DNA of 64,000 nt from Ustulina deusta (Eukaryota; Ascomycota; Sordariomycetes; Xylariales; Xylariaceae), in the NCBI GenBank assembly GCA_023159155.1, contig JAJNNX010000015.1, forward strand, positions 186,001 to 250,000, given 5' to 3'. The notes under the pieces are model-generated. The model saw only the letters and a list, made by a program, of their open reading frames with translations. It had not been told where the DNA came from and made no database searches. The translations under genes were made by a program, and so were the position numbers. The first letter of the stretch is position 1. Every line of letters begins with the position of its first letter. Shown one piece after another: positions 1-11,442 of the stretch.

Positions 1-267
1 AACTAGCGCTATAAATATTTGTAGGCGATAATTCTTTTTTATACAATTCATATAACGCTGCGCTCCCCGCCCCAAAAATTCTGCTCTTACACCCAGCTTT
101 CCCGATTCGCTACCTTAGCACGCACTACCTATATACAAAAGTGCCAAACTGTATAGAGAATTGACATAAGTGACTTTCCCTCCTTGAACGCCAAACTATC
201 AACTGGAACCTTGCACCGGGTGAGTATAAAGAATGAGACATGAACTTGATATCAGAAATGAAATGAT
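1..267. other. Spacer downstream of the bZIP gene
   Basis: No gene or recognisable repeat is visible. The stretch lies 3' of the minus-strand bZIP gene and probably contains its 3' untranslated region. Confidence 0.4.
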
Positions 268-2060
268 TTACACCTCGGTGTCTAGTCGTTCCAATCTGGA
301 AATGGTAGTCGCCAGGTCAGCCGCAAGACGCTCTACACGTCTCACAGCCATGCTAGCTACCTTATCCTCTGAAGAAGAGTCAACTAGCTCATAACGAGCA
401 AACGCCTTCTCCGACTCGATACCATCGAAAATATCGACGGCCGAAAAGTCATCGGTATCAAGCTCAAGGGGATGTGGTGATGGGACACAATAGTCATCAT
501 CATCGAAGATATCACCATCGAGATTTGAAATTGATTTCCCAGCGGCAGCAAGCTCTGCGTTCACTTCAACTTGCGGCTCCTCAATTATAGAGGGAATGGG
601 TGCCTCAAAAGACGGGGCATCGGTCTTATCGCTCTCTGATACAGGAGACTCGCCGATGAAGCTGGGCGACTTTCCCATTAGAGCCTGGGTATCAATTTCG
701 GGAAGCTCTGGGGTTTCGAGAACAGTGAAGACTTGGGGTTGAAAATTGAAGCCATCAGTGTTCAAGTTTAGCATCGAGAAGTCCATTCTGTGTTCCGGAA
801 GCATGACCATGCCAATCTGGTGTTGTTGTCCCATGTTCATCGCGTTATATGGATTCGCGTCCTTCGGCACATGCTCAGGCTGCCTTTGCTCTACTTGGGG
901 CTGTGCTTGAGATATGGCAGCAGGATTTGAACTGAGATCGTTTAGGAAAGATGAGAACGATGGTGATGACAGGAGCATCCGAGTAAGGTCGCTCAAGCGT
1001 CTGTTCTCTTCCCCGAGAGCCCGGTTTTCGGCTCGGAGGTCATTGTTTTCCGTGACTTTGGTGGCAATTTCACTCTCGAGTTGAGTAATGTACTCTAGAC
1101 AAACAGTTAGCAGGATAATCTTGTCATCTTCTTTGGAGTGCTCCCACCTTTTCTCCGAGAGCGGAATGCGCGAGCGGAAACCTTGTTTCGCAGCTGTCGT
1201 CGCTCCTTGCTGCTCAGCTTCTTGCCTTCTTCGCTGGCAAGCAAACGCTCATCATCGTCCATGTCGTCTTCCTCTTTCTTAGGGCGAGGAACTTGAAGGA
1301 GGGGAGAGTTGCCATCCGTCTCCGATGTGTTTACTTTCGATCTCATCGAGTTCAGAAGCTGGGTAATCTTCTGTTCAACAATTGGGTCTGCTGGCTCGGT
1401 AATCTTTTGACGAGATGGCTTGCTCTGTTGTTGTCGGCGCTGGTGACCCTGTTGGCGTTGAATCATCTCCTGCTGCTGCTGCATTTGCTGAGCCTGAGCC
1501 TGAGCCTTGGCCAGCGCGGCGCGCTGATGCATACCGGGATACATCCTCCCAACAGTGTTGGCCGGAGTGGGGACAGCGGGAGATGCTGAAGTCAGCGTGT
1601 GAGGGTTGATGTTAGGGGTTGTCGAGTAGAAGAAGGCCTGGTCGGATGGAGACTCGAAATCGAGATCCATGGTGGGTGGGGTCATTGAGCTCTGAGAAGT
1701 CGAGTTGAAATCAAACAACTCTTCGCCTGGGTTGATATACTCCAAGTTGTACCCGGAAATATGGACATTGCCCTCGTTGATAGCGAGGGTATTAGCTAAT
1801 GCACCGGGGACGAAGGGCGTCTGCTGCTTATACTGGTCGTATTGGTGACTCGGGCCAGACAACATCTGGGTGGGAGGCATAGTCGCCGGCGTCGTCGCCA
1901 TGCTAACCGTGGGTCGGGCGAAGTGCATTTTGTTTGTGGCCGAGGGCGACATCGATGGCGATTGATATGGCAGCCCATCGTACTCGGAGAGATCCAACAG
2001 TTCGAGAGGATCGCCCGGCGATGACCCCGTCGGCGTGGTTTGTTGGCTTGAAGCCGCCAT
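268..2060 (-). CDS. bZIP transcription factor, MeaB-like
   Basis: Two exons are inferred, 2060..1148 and 1094..268, with a 53-nt intron 1147..1095, giving 579 aa. The intron lies inside the bZIP. Exon 1 ends in the basic region with the N-x7-R signature (NKVSARAFR), around residues 290-304. Splicing restores KEYITQLE and then a leucine-zipper-like heptad stretch before DLTRMLLSSPSF. The N-terminal half is rich in Gln, Pro and Ser, with a QQQQ run, and the C-terminal part is acidic. Sequence-specific DNA binding in the nucleus is expected. The basic region followed by the LTRMLLSS block resembles fungal MeaB-type nitrogen regulators, but that assignment is from memory of the family. The frame is open upstream to 2366, but the extra ~100 residues look like translated 5' leader (His/Arg/Gln-rich), so the ATG at 2060 was chosen. 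Confidence 0.8.
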
Positions 2061-5000
2061 GAGAGACAGACGATGGCGACGATGGCGATGATGCTGATAT
2101 GCTGTGCTAATCTGATGCTTCGGCTCGAACCGTTGCTGCGATTGTCGTTGTCTTCGATATGGTCTGCGGTGTTGGCCTTGGTAACGGTGCTGGTGTATGG
2201 CGTATGGTGTGTGGTGATGGAGTTGTAAAAGGGAAAGGGGACCGGAGGTTTTAGGACGTGCAGATCGGTCGGGGGGGTGCGTGTTAAAGAATACCAAGTG
2301 TCCGACGGCAGAGGTTGAGACTGGGAAAGCTAGGAAGCAGACGGACGAGCAGGCCCGGGCAGGCACTAGGGACTATGCACTACCTACCCACTAACGATAA
2401 CGATCTGAAAACCATCTGGGTGGCTTGGCGCTCTCGGGTCTTGCATACCTGCATGGGCTCGTCCAGGGATCAGGACCCTCCTGCTACGTCCAACGGAAAA
2501 GGACGCGTAAGCTCCTTTCTCCCATCCCCTCGTGGGAGATGGGGTGAGCCCGGTACCCGACTAGCAGGCAGGTATACCTGTCTCCTGGCCTAGTGTAGTG
2601 TAGGCACCTAGGTACCTAAGTGTTCGACGTAGGTACTTAGGTAGGTCCCTACCATGCCTATAGGCAGCTTCTGTTCGCTTCGAGAATTACAAGAAACATG
2701 CCAGGCTCCCAGTCTTCTACCTGTGTAGTGTACTACTGCCCCGACTTCTAGATACCCCCCAAAGCGAGACATCCCCAGGATACTTACATGTAGACATACC
2801 AGGTCCTTTCTTCATGATGATAGGAGGTTCCTGTAACTACTAACTACCTCACGGGATAACAACAAGGCAAGATGAATAATCTGTGACCACAACTCAGTTA
2901 GGATGAGGGTATTTCCTGCTTTGCCTGTGCGAGAATCTGATAACAAAGGCAATCTACTATGTAGGAGGTAAGGTACCTAGTCATAGAATGCATTGCACAC
3001 TACCTATATAGATGATATATGTAGGTATTGAACCAATTCAATCTAATCTAGCTTAACTAGGGATGTACATTGCATACATACCAATAGGGTGAAAGACGGC
3101 GTGAGGTACTAATTTTGGGGGTAGTGAGAACTTTCTAGAAATAGCAATCGAGGCACAGCTCAAGCAGTCGGATGCTTGAGGGGAAAGTATATTGCACAGT
3201 GATCAGCGGTACCTGATCGGACCCAGATGCTGTCTTTACCACATCATCAGTAAGTGCTTGACCATCAATTCCCTGCACTAGTGTACCGGAGGTAGCGTCC
3301 AGTACGGCAGTGGACAGACGGCCCTTGAACTCTCCCACATGCCGTGCAAATCCAGGTGTGCTACCTATAACAAGCATGTTACCTATTGGATATGCACACC
3401 TATACACTCCGCCCTGCGGTTTACTATTAACCAGGTCCCTAGGTATTTACAGTGCATAGTTGGCGATTTTTTGCGAACATCTATGGGTAGTATATGCGCA
3501 TACTTTGTCGGCAGTGCGTGCTGCTGCTGTTACCTTGAAATGTCAAGATTGAGACTTGGGATTTCTATTATTGGGTGCCAATACCTACTGTACCCCTCTG
3601 TCTCTGGTAGCAAATAACAAGATCTCCGCTGCTCTTAAATGGCAGCCTGGAAAATAAATGGAGCGGAGGGCAGCTTGTAATATCAGCTAAGGTTAGTCTA
3701 GCCGCCAGATGACATGGGGATGGGCCAACCGGATCTGCTGGGCTTTTCTCACAGCCACCACCGCTTACCACACTACGGACACGCTACAATACACTAGATG
3801 CACTGGACTCCTCACCATACATTATACATACATTGTCGATAAGCTGCAGGCAGTTGAACAGAGGGAAGGTACCTGCACCAGATCGGTCAAAGTCGGCGCC
3901 GCTGGTCTCCGGCTGATGCTCCCTGTGAAGCATAGCACGCCGGTGTTGAGCCACAGATCCAATCATGACAGGGAACAGGTCGGCGTTTCCCGTCACAAGT
4001 TCCGGGCGACTGGGAAACAGCATGCAGAGACCATGCAACTCGAGCCCGAAGAATACAGGATACGTCGCTCGTTGATTGGGGTCAACGCCAGTCGCAGACT
4101 CGTTGGGACTCGTATCCTCGCCCACATCTCCTTGCAACAATACACCATACCAGTACAACCTTGAAACGTGTGAAACTAGGTGTTTTCATGTGTACCTGCC
4201 ACACAATAGTAGAGCTAAAGAGTAAAACACAGCTTGGTGCAATTCATCGCCGCAAATCATCTGCCCTGGCCCGGGTGATGTGGGCAGACGATCATGCCGA
4301 TGGGACAAAGAGGGAGTTTCAGGACGGGAACCGCCCGGCGGGTCTCTGCCAATTCTTTGACAGGTCGGAAACTATTTGTCCCCGCTCGAGTTCGCCAGTT
4401 TTGTCTGTCTACACCATTGTCCAGCGGTTCGTTCGTGGCGGTGCAAGGGGCTGATCATATCTGATTCGGCTAGCTTCTTCCGTGCTCTATGCAACATGTG
4501 GCTTGGTCCTGGATCTCAGCTGGACAGGGACTCGGACGGAAACACGCAGCATCGGTCGGATAGGGGCGCAGTCGCAATTAAAAAAAATAAAAATAAAAAT
4601 AAAATAAAAACTCTAACATAATTAACAGCATCGAGGGTACTAGTGTACAGGTACGAAGAAATTGCGGAAATGAGGCGAATATCAAAATCACAGACAGGCC
4701 CAATCACCACCCTATTCTAGAATGATTCTAGGTTATCTGCACTACTGCAGGTGTACGACCTAGCGTGTTGTCAACTTGTCTTCAATGGCATCTACTGAAG
4801 CGCTAACGAGGTATCTGTCAAACTAGAGTCCGGCAGTTGACTTCACGTATCTCTTGGACGAGTGAGGTATGGCAAGTATGCGTACCTATGATTGTCCCCG
4901 ATTGCACCTCGAGCCAGTGAGTTTGTTAGAACTATGATGAGCTGAACCCCCTGACGATTCATGGGACACTCTTGCTGTCTTCCAGGTCTCTAACACGATG

Positions 5001-6717
5001 GAGTAGTATATAGGTGTTCGGATTATGATATGACTCGAAAGCGGCATACAAGGCGGTGAGACGTGTCAACGAGACCGATCCACCATGCAAATTAAGTAAT
5101 GTACACGGAGAGGCTTCTAATAGACTCTGGTATTAGTCAGACCACAGTCCTCTCGACCACCGGCAGCTAGACAAATCGGGACATGTACTGCGAAGGCAGT
5201 GCTCACCTTGCTATCGATACGACAGCGCCACCCCCTATGGCTCAATCAATGACGGTGAATACATTGCTTCGGGAGAGGCCTCCCGCTCTTCTTCGGCATA
5301 CGTGTCGAGGTCGGGTCGCCCCCGAAGCTACAACGGAAGCTCCAATTCATGCGCAGCTACTGAGCACTGTCGTGCCGATTGTGAACGTGCATCTATGTAG
5401 TGCAATTGACTCTCCATATGTTACATGGTATCATGCTGCTCTCCTCATGTGCAACTAACCCTGACGCATCATCGCCAGTTAGCATATTGTTTCACCTTTT
5501 TTTAAATAAAAAAATTGGCAAGCATCTTTGCCAGGAGAAACAGCCGCCCCGCTAGTGGAAACGTCCCGAGATGTTTTGTTTTGCAGTACCTACCTAGTAT
5601 CATTCCTTTGTCATCCCCGGTGAAAACTCTTAGGTCGTAGACAGACCTCGGTCTGCACCTCAGTTGAAGTTACGAAAGAATTCGTCCTAGAGATTTTCCT
5701 TACTCGAACTTACGGGTATCTAGGTCTTGAGGCCATTTTCACAAAACTTCGATCAAAGTATAGCGCGAGAATTTTGCCAAACAATTCAAGTGCTTTGTTC
5801 AAGTTGGAAATTGTTTCAACCCCAAATAAAGCTATGATCTATCAATATAATTTCGTTTCAAATATATGATTAGGGTGGCCGGCGCACGCCTGTGATAGCG
5901 GATGACCCTACTAGCGATGTATTGTCTGTTCACTTCAATAGACAAATCAAGGCTTACATTTAATTCTCTGTGGACATATTTAATATGAGTCAGCTCCTTA
6001 AGAAGTTCTTGCAGCTTATTCATACCCACATTTATTAGTATTACTTAGCCCGCTGCCGGCACCGCGGAATGTGTATCCAAAACCGGTCCTGTTAATTGCA
6101 ACCACCTTCGCCGGCTTTGTCACGGGAGGAGATGCGGTAGTGGTGAGAAATAATACATAGTAGGTAATGCCTTACGAGTGTCTTGTGTAGATCTCTATAC
6201 TGTAAGTTATTCACTTTAGAATAATTTTTCTTAATTTGGTACCTATCTAGAAATTTCGGCATTGATGTGGAATACTTTTTTTTTTCTCTTCTCCTTTTCC
6301 ATGATGATTTTTTGTATCCTATATATTAAAGTAAATTATCAGTCCCCCCACCCCTGAGTTCCCAGTGCAATTAATTCGTTGATAATCACAATTGTGTAAT
6401 TCAAGCCATTCCCACTGCACACATTTCTAGATTACAGGAGCGTTTCGCAATTCTATCTTTTCGAGAATCAATGATTCCAAGTCTCGGAATATTTGAAGCT
6501 CTAGTTCCATTCGCCAAGAATTTTTGAAGGCTCCTCTAACACGGTCCGCACCCGCTTGGTTTCCACGGCTGTTGAGTATTTTCACAAGGCACGTCTTACA
6601 AAGAGACTTCCCTATATAGTTAAGATCTCACCCGCAAAGGTGTTTCAGAGACCCTCGTGCAACAAAATCTGTCTATTAACCTTCACGAAAAGGAAAAAAT
6701 GTGGTGGGTATTACTTA
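2061..6717. other. Long AT-rich spacer without a convincing gene
   Basis: The first few hundred bases are the probable promoter and leader of the bZIP gene. The rest has only short overlapping frames on both strands with no recognisable domain. It contains homopolymer runs (A-rich at about 4578-4612, T-rich near 6278) and several copies of the dispersed CCTAGGTACCT-type motif at about 2606-2653 and 2969-2980. No tRNA or transposase frame was seen. Confidence 0.5.
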
Positions 6718-8070
6718 CTAAACAAGCGTGAGAGTGCCCATGTGGAAAATAGCAGACTCCTCGGATTCTATCGTACGGGCCGGCACATATCCAATCCGTT
6801 CATACCTCCCCTCGCCTATGCCTCTAAATATTAAGCCGTCCGAGTAATTATCCTCGTCCGTATGCAGATTGTAATCCAGATACAAACAGACAAGTTCAGT
6901 TCCTCGTGACACGTCATATTGTCCTGGGTGTTCAAAGTCATAATCAGGCTCAAACTTCATTTCGGTAGCTATCACAGAGATCACGAAAATAGGTTCTCTC
7001 TGGCTAACCCGGAGAAAGCCAGAACTTGTTGTTCCAGAAATTACTAGCGTTGCGTTGGCGTTAACCGCTCCGTATGGATTCACAGTGGTTGGTTGGACGT
7101 CCACCCTTTCTACCCGTATGGAAAACACTTTATTTCTTTCATTACGGCACGTACGACAATACTGCAATCCGTACTTCCTTAGCCGGGCACTAGAAACGGA
7201 TGCCCACGGTCAAGTTGGTGCAGCTGAAGGCTCGGGTCGCGGCAGGATGTCAGGCATGACTCTATTGGACACGTCCCGATTCCAAAATAGAGCATCCGCA
7301 AGAGTGCTTTCCCATAAGCCAGCAAGATATCTGTCTCCTTGGTCCTCTTGCAATTTCCGAGCAATGCCTGATATTTCTGGAAGTCTGTCTGTGGAGACAG
7401 TCAATTGTAACTCGGTATAGCTTCTCAGTACTGAGTGCCATATCGCAAGCCTTTGGCACCCAGTGCAATGCTGGAGACTCATCGCTCTTCGCCCAAGCGT
7501 CTTGAAGTTCTTCCTCCCGATAAAACTGTCTGGCAGATAGGATTTTGCAGTGATGCTTTGGCACTCGCACTCAATCCCGCTTTTGCACTCCCACATCAGT
7601 TCGTCTAGAAGAAAATGCAGGACCCTCGGGGGAAGGAGGCGCTCTTGGTACACCAATGGGCGGGATAGAAGTGGATACACCGTCCTATGTTGCTAACTAG
7701 CATCCTTTAGGGAATCTATTCTGATTTGTACACCGGCCGATGTGATCTCCTCCCGGTGTGGATGGCAAGGGGATCTTCGCAATAAGGCGGGGAAAGACTT
7801 AAACGAGTCCTCCAGACGAAGCCTGCCAACTTCCTTGACATGGTGGATGAGTACAAGCTGAGAAGCACAAGCATCGTCGTGATTTTGGGCACTCGTCGCC
7901 GCAAAGGACATATGAATTTTCGTATATTGACGCCATTTTAGACGATTCTTCTACCCAATCATCCACGTCGTCTTGCTTGATGCGAAGGGAATCTATTCAT
8001 ATATACTGAAATTCGAGCTCACGGCAGAAAGTCACGGTACACCCTTGGTAAGTTGCTCCATGAAATACCG
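6718..8070 (-). pseudogene. HET-domain gene, C-terminal part (decayed)
   Basis: Reading from 8070 down gives the second half of a heterokaryon-incompatibility (HET) domain and the region after it. Recognisable blocks in order are CRELEFQYI-x-IDSL, IKQDDVDDWVEESSKMASIYENSY, a SFAATSAQ block, VYQERLLPPRVLHF, LMWECKSG, YLAGLWE and PWASV. It is broken by an in-frame TGA at 7999-7997 where the family has Trp (YIWIDS), a one-base frame change near 7911, a TAG at 7695-7693 and a TGA near 7210 where Trp of the W-x-WASV motif is expected. The Cys of the usual IDSLCI is Arg. The N-terminal half lies at 10798-11442, separated by the insertion. HET proteins trigger vegetative incompatibility or immunity-like cell death in fungi; this copy cannot encode a full protein. 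Confidence 0.8.
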
Positions 8071-8135
8071 ATTGCCTTCGTTTTTAGCGAATGAGGTACG
8101 AATGAGTAAAACGTAAGGTTCTTATTTAGTCACCA
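8071..8135 (+). repeat. Direct repeat copy 1 (left end of insertion)
   Basis: The copy begins ATTGCCTTCGTTTTTAGCGA, continues to ATGAGTAAAACGTAAGG and ends in an A-rich CACCAAAAAGG segment. It is related to copies at about 8160 and 10704 in the same orientation. Confidence 0.65.
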
Positions 8136-8159
8136 AAAAGGTTGGACAGTTGGACCAGA

Positions 8160-8225
8160 ATGCCTTCGTTTTAACGAATGTTAATGAGTGGAACGTAAGG
8201 CTTTCTTATCGGTAAAAAAAAAGTT
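8160..8225 (+). repeat. Direct repeat copy 2
   Basis: It shares the head GCCTTCGTTTTAACGAATG, the middle AATGAGTGGAACGTAAGG, and a tail with CTTATCGGT and an A run. It has small indels relative to copy 1. Confidence 0.65.
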
Positions 8226-8361
8226 CAACCAAAAGTTTCTAGAGGCCCAATTAGGAAACAGTCGTACCGGCAATTCGTAGCTAGGTAGATATAAAAGAAA
8301 CCATAGGCGTTTGTATCAATGCCACCAGTGGCTGTTCCCGGAACGACGTATAGATCCCATA

Positions 8362-9300
8362 TCACGTTCCGCCACTGCTTTTAACCCGTTTAGGGAATGT
8401 TTCGTCCCGTGCCGGCTCAGGTTTGTTTGATCTTTTGCGCTTCTGCCGCTCATGGGATGTGCTTGTTTCAGCAGCGAGTTGCTCATTCACAAGTTTGTCG
8501 TAGTTCCAGTCGACTGCGTAATCATTCTCCGCCAGAATGTGTACGAACCACAGTGTCAAATTCACCGTCCACTGATACTGATCCGTGTTGCTGTCCTGAA
8601 AACTGACGTTCTCCCATGGGATAGATATATGCTCCATTAAACCGTCCGTTGCTAGCGCCTTCTTGAGATTTGCCTGAGTTCGATCTGCCCATCGTTGTTA
8701 GTCTAAAGCTCCTTATCTCTCTCTCTCTGGGTTAACAGAAACCCAAGTGGGAAAACCTTACCTTCCGGTTCATTTCGGGGTTTTATTCGAAAGATGAAGG
8801 CCTCCTCAATCGTAATAATACGACCGTAGCGGCAACCGTGTGCCAAGCAGTACGTGTAAATCTATCTAATTAGCCTTGCGTCATTATGCCTAGCGCCGCC
8901 TGGTTTCCATTCACCGGAATTTTCCATCACAAGCTTGGTAATGTCTCGACTTTTCCATTTCATGGCCATCTTGTAGTCTTTGGGAATTTTTTCCGCCGGT
9001 GGGAAGGCGTACATATCTTCGCTGGACACGGCCCCTGCATCGGGCTTCCACAGGTGTTCCTGGTTGTCTTTGCTATTCTTTGGAGCCTCCTAACTCATCC
9101 CCTTAGGTTTTTGGCACGTGGTTCTCCAGAAACATGGCCGGAACTTTTCGTTGGTAGCGACCAGAGATGCTGTTATGATAGTGTGGTTCCATTTCGTTAA
9201 GACGCTGACGGTGGTTTTCTCATCGATGACAATACGATCGAATTGTGACAAATATGGAGAGTCTGGAAGTTGTGCCTGCTTTCCACGGGTTTAATCTTGT
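8362..9300 (-). pseudogene. Decayed fungal gene of kinase-associated type
   Basis: Minus-strand translation gives a recognisable but broken protein. Blocks are YAFPPAEKIPKDYKMAMKWK, a YCLAHGCRYGRI..EEAFIF block, then after a probable intron (donor near 8760) MEHISIPWENVSF, LTLWFVHILA and a Lys/Arg-rich tail ending at 8362. In-frame stops interrupt it near 9087 and 8863; both are TAG, compatible with CAG to TAG changes. The order 'RYG..TGEAF-IF' then 'ISIPW' then 'T.NL.LW..H' resembles a fungal accessory protein family often met beside kinase-like domains. I cannot name it further. The 5' end is not defined. It runs opposite to the intact neighbour and shares the insertion with it. Confidence 0.5.
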
Positions 9301-9584
9301 GACAACACTTGCAATTGGCTCACCATGTTCTAACAAGAGTTTCATTGTTTCCTCTTACATAATAAAATGTTTATGGAAGGGTACCTAGGTACCTAGCAGT
9401 AAGCGGTACCACCTCCCTCTACTCAGTAGTGTATCGAGCTAGTGTATTTAGGGAGTTGAATTACGGGGTGCTGTAGGGAAGCTAGGGGGCTGCCGTGCGG
9501 GCCAGCAAAGCGGGAGGAAGAGGTGAAGGATTCAGATTGTGATGCTGAATAGAGACATCTGACTTGGGGGTTAAAGAGACAGAC

Positions 9585-10493
9585 ATGTCAGAGAATCCAT
9601 TGTTACCTCCATGTCCGGGTCCAAAGCTTCACGCCTTTCAGCACCAGGACGCCAAAATTCATTGGGGACGGAGGGTTGACGACGATCGATCCAATGATGG
9701 CACGGAGGGGTTTGTGTTCAGTGTGACGATCAACTCTAAGATATATGTTTTGAAAGTTGTGAGTTAAATTTATTATCTGACTCTCACAGTTTTCCGACGC
9801 CATGAATAACATCCAAGGCCTAAACAGTTGAAATTCTTTGATCCTGAAGACACTCAGAGCTTCTGGGAAGCCCATCTAGGCGACTCATATCCTCCGGAAA
9901 AGATCATTTTTTATACTGATCCTTTCTACGCCGAGTGTCGTGCGTTCGGGAGAATCCAGCAGGCATATGACAACCAGGAGATCCACCACAGACGCGTGCT
10001 TGCAGTAAAGTGTCATGGTTACATGTTCCTAAAGAAAAATGACCAACTGGCGCTTGAGAAAAAAGGTTGTTATTTCGGAGCCGATCTTCTCGACGACAAA
10101 ATTCTTCGAGCTTCAGGGGGTAATGGTCGTGTACGAGTTATCGTGAAGGATCTCGAACCTGACGTGGGACTAAATGCGAGGAAAATTAGAAAGGCGTTCG
10201 AGCGCGTGTATGCCCTTAACCAGCTCAAGATATACAATAGGGATGTGCGGGCGGCGAACTTCGTAAACTGTCGACTTGTCGACTTTGGCTTGTCCTGGAC
10301 CCAGCCACACGAGATCCTTGAAGCCTTAGCTAAGGACGAGAGCAGGGATGAGAAGCTGGGCGATAGAGTCATGTTTAATGACATGATTGCCGTGGAAGGA
10401 ATAAAGACGAGACTGAATGTTTTACCCGACACGGGATATTGGACGAAGTTACGCGCTTGGAGTAAAGCAGAAGAATTAGTTTCATTGCCATGA
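9585..10493 (+). CDS. FTA2-domain, kinase-fold protein
   Basis: Two exons, 9585..9758 and 9828..10493, with a 69-nt intron, encode 279 aa with no stops. The N-terminal GPKLHAFQHQDAKIHWGRR block and the YVLKVLKFFDPEDT block are typical of fungal proteins labelled 'kinetochore Sim4 complex subunit FTA2'. A kinase-like core follows: NRDVRAANF, the equivalent of HRD-x4-N, around residue 200, and VDFGLSW, the DFG equivalent. A clear glycine-rich loop is not seen. Members outside yeast are multicopy and of unknown role, so a kinetochore function should not be assumed. The gene sits wholly inside the insertion that breaks the HET gene and is the only intact frame there, which suggests recent arrival or selection. 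The start ATG at 9585 is followed by SENPLLPPCPGPK. Confidence 0.7.
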
Positions 10494-10703
10494 TACTAAT
10501 CTAATAACTGGCTCGACTATATACCATCTCCATTATGCTACAAGACTACGTTTCTGGCCTACATAATTAAGAGTCATGGTATCTTGTTCAGTCATAAGCA
10601 GTTAAATAGCTTCCGCCCGGTTGCCACTGAGTTCTTAGGGTTAGTAGATAACCATATCAACCAAGTAGCGAAGCGCTAGATAGGAGCAGGGTACTACATT
10701 GCT

Positions 10704-10768
10704 ATGCCTTCGTTTTTAACGAAGGAAATGAGTGAAACGTAAGGTCTTATCTGGTCGCCGAAAAAAGT
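10704..10768 (+). repeat. Direct repeat copy 3 (right side of insertion)
   Basis: It begins TATGCCTTCGTTTTTAACGA, then AATGAGTGAAACGTAAGGTC, then CTTATCTGGTCGCCGAAAAAA. The head contains the palindrome CTTCGTTTTTAACGAAG. It lies just before the MITE-like terminus at the HET junction. Confidence 0.65.
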
Positions 10769-10797
10769 GAGCTATTTACACTTGCCCACTTCAATAT

Positions 10798-11442
10798 ATT
10801 CTGGCTAGTCGTCATGATTGATTCTGTGTTTCCCCAACAATATTCTGTGTTTCCCCAACAATGGCTGAGGCATACATCATGGGCTCGGTCTCGTGATCTC
10901 TCGATCAGCTTGATGGTGTCCTTGGACTTTGAACCCACAAAGAGAACGCGCTTGAGCAGAGGATTTCCCTCTATCTTCTTGCAAAGTCCATGATTTTTTC
11001 TGCGTTGATTGAGCATCCTGAAGACAAATGCTAAGCTCTCCCTAGATGGGCTGTGAGTCCCGACAAACCCGTATTGATTTTTATGATCCACATCGATCAT
11101 TATGTCATATAGACAATTAGAGATATTAGGAGCGCCCTCATAAATGCTCACTTGACCAAGGATGTTGCCAGTACTTAGCTGAAGGTCTTCATTTAGAGGT
11201 GATAGATTGTGTTGATTGAGAAGGTTCAGAAGGCTGTCACAAAACCCGCAGCCCTCTTTTGAAGAATCCCCAAGACCCGGACGGCTTCTTTTTTTATCAT
11301 GCCGTATCAGCCTTGCTGATTTCCCATCATAAATCCAAGCTGGAGGCAAAAGCCGCGAGCAAGTTGTGCAGAGAATAGCTTGGCGGAATATGTTTGTCGC
11401 GGCTTCGGGCGGTGATGGTTGTAAGTCTTGTTCTTGATCCAT
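10798..11442 (-). pseudogene. HET-domain gene, N-terminal part
   Basis: From the ATG at 11442 the frame encodes a typical HET-protein N-terminus: a Cys-containing CTTCSRLLPPAW segment, a GCGFCDSLL motif and, about 200 residues in, the HET signature CLSHCWG. The coding DNA then carries an exact 21-bp tandem duplication (10821-10862) that repeats YCWGNTE, and stops shortly after TTSQNI where the insertion begins. The remaining domain lies at 8070-6718. On its own the open frame would give a ~230-aa truncated product ending inside the insertion, at 10747. Whether this stub is expressed is unknown. Confidence 0.75.

Larger units (their letters stand above)
8071..10797. mobile_element. ~2.7 kb insertion inside the HET gene
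   Basis: The HET reading frame stops at about 10797 after ...TTSQNI and resumes at about 8070, so the DNA between is foreign to the gene. The right end on the plus strand, AGCTATTTACACTTGCCCAC followed by TTCAA and TA, matches the right terminus of the MITE at 17615-17902. The left end shows no matching inverted repeat; instead a ~65-bp direct repeat starts at 8071 and recurs at about 8160 and 10704. The cargo is an intact kinase-fold gene (plus) and a decayed gene (minus). No transposase or reverse transcriptase is visible. A few HET codons also seem lost at the junction, so the exact breakpoints are uncertain. Confidence 0.55.

Noticed and set aside
3709..4164. Overlapping 124-151 codon frames on both strands
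   Set aside because: No domain, no intron or promoter pattern; both strands are open by chance.
8886..9200. 104-codon plus-strand hydrophobic frame in the insertion
   Set aside because: Antisense to the decayed minus-strand gene, whose blocks are recognisable; the hydrophobicity is a by-product.
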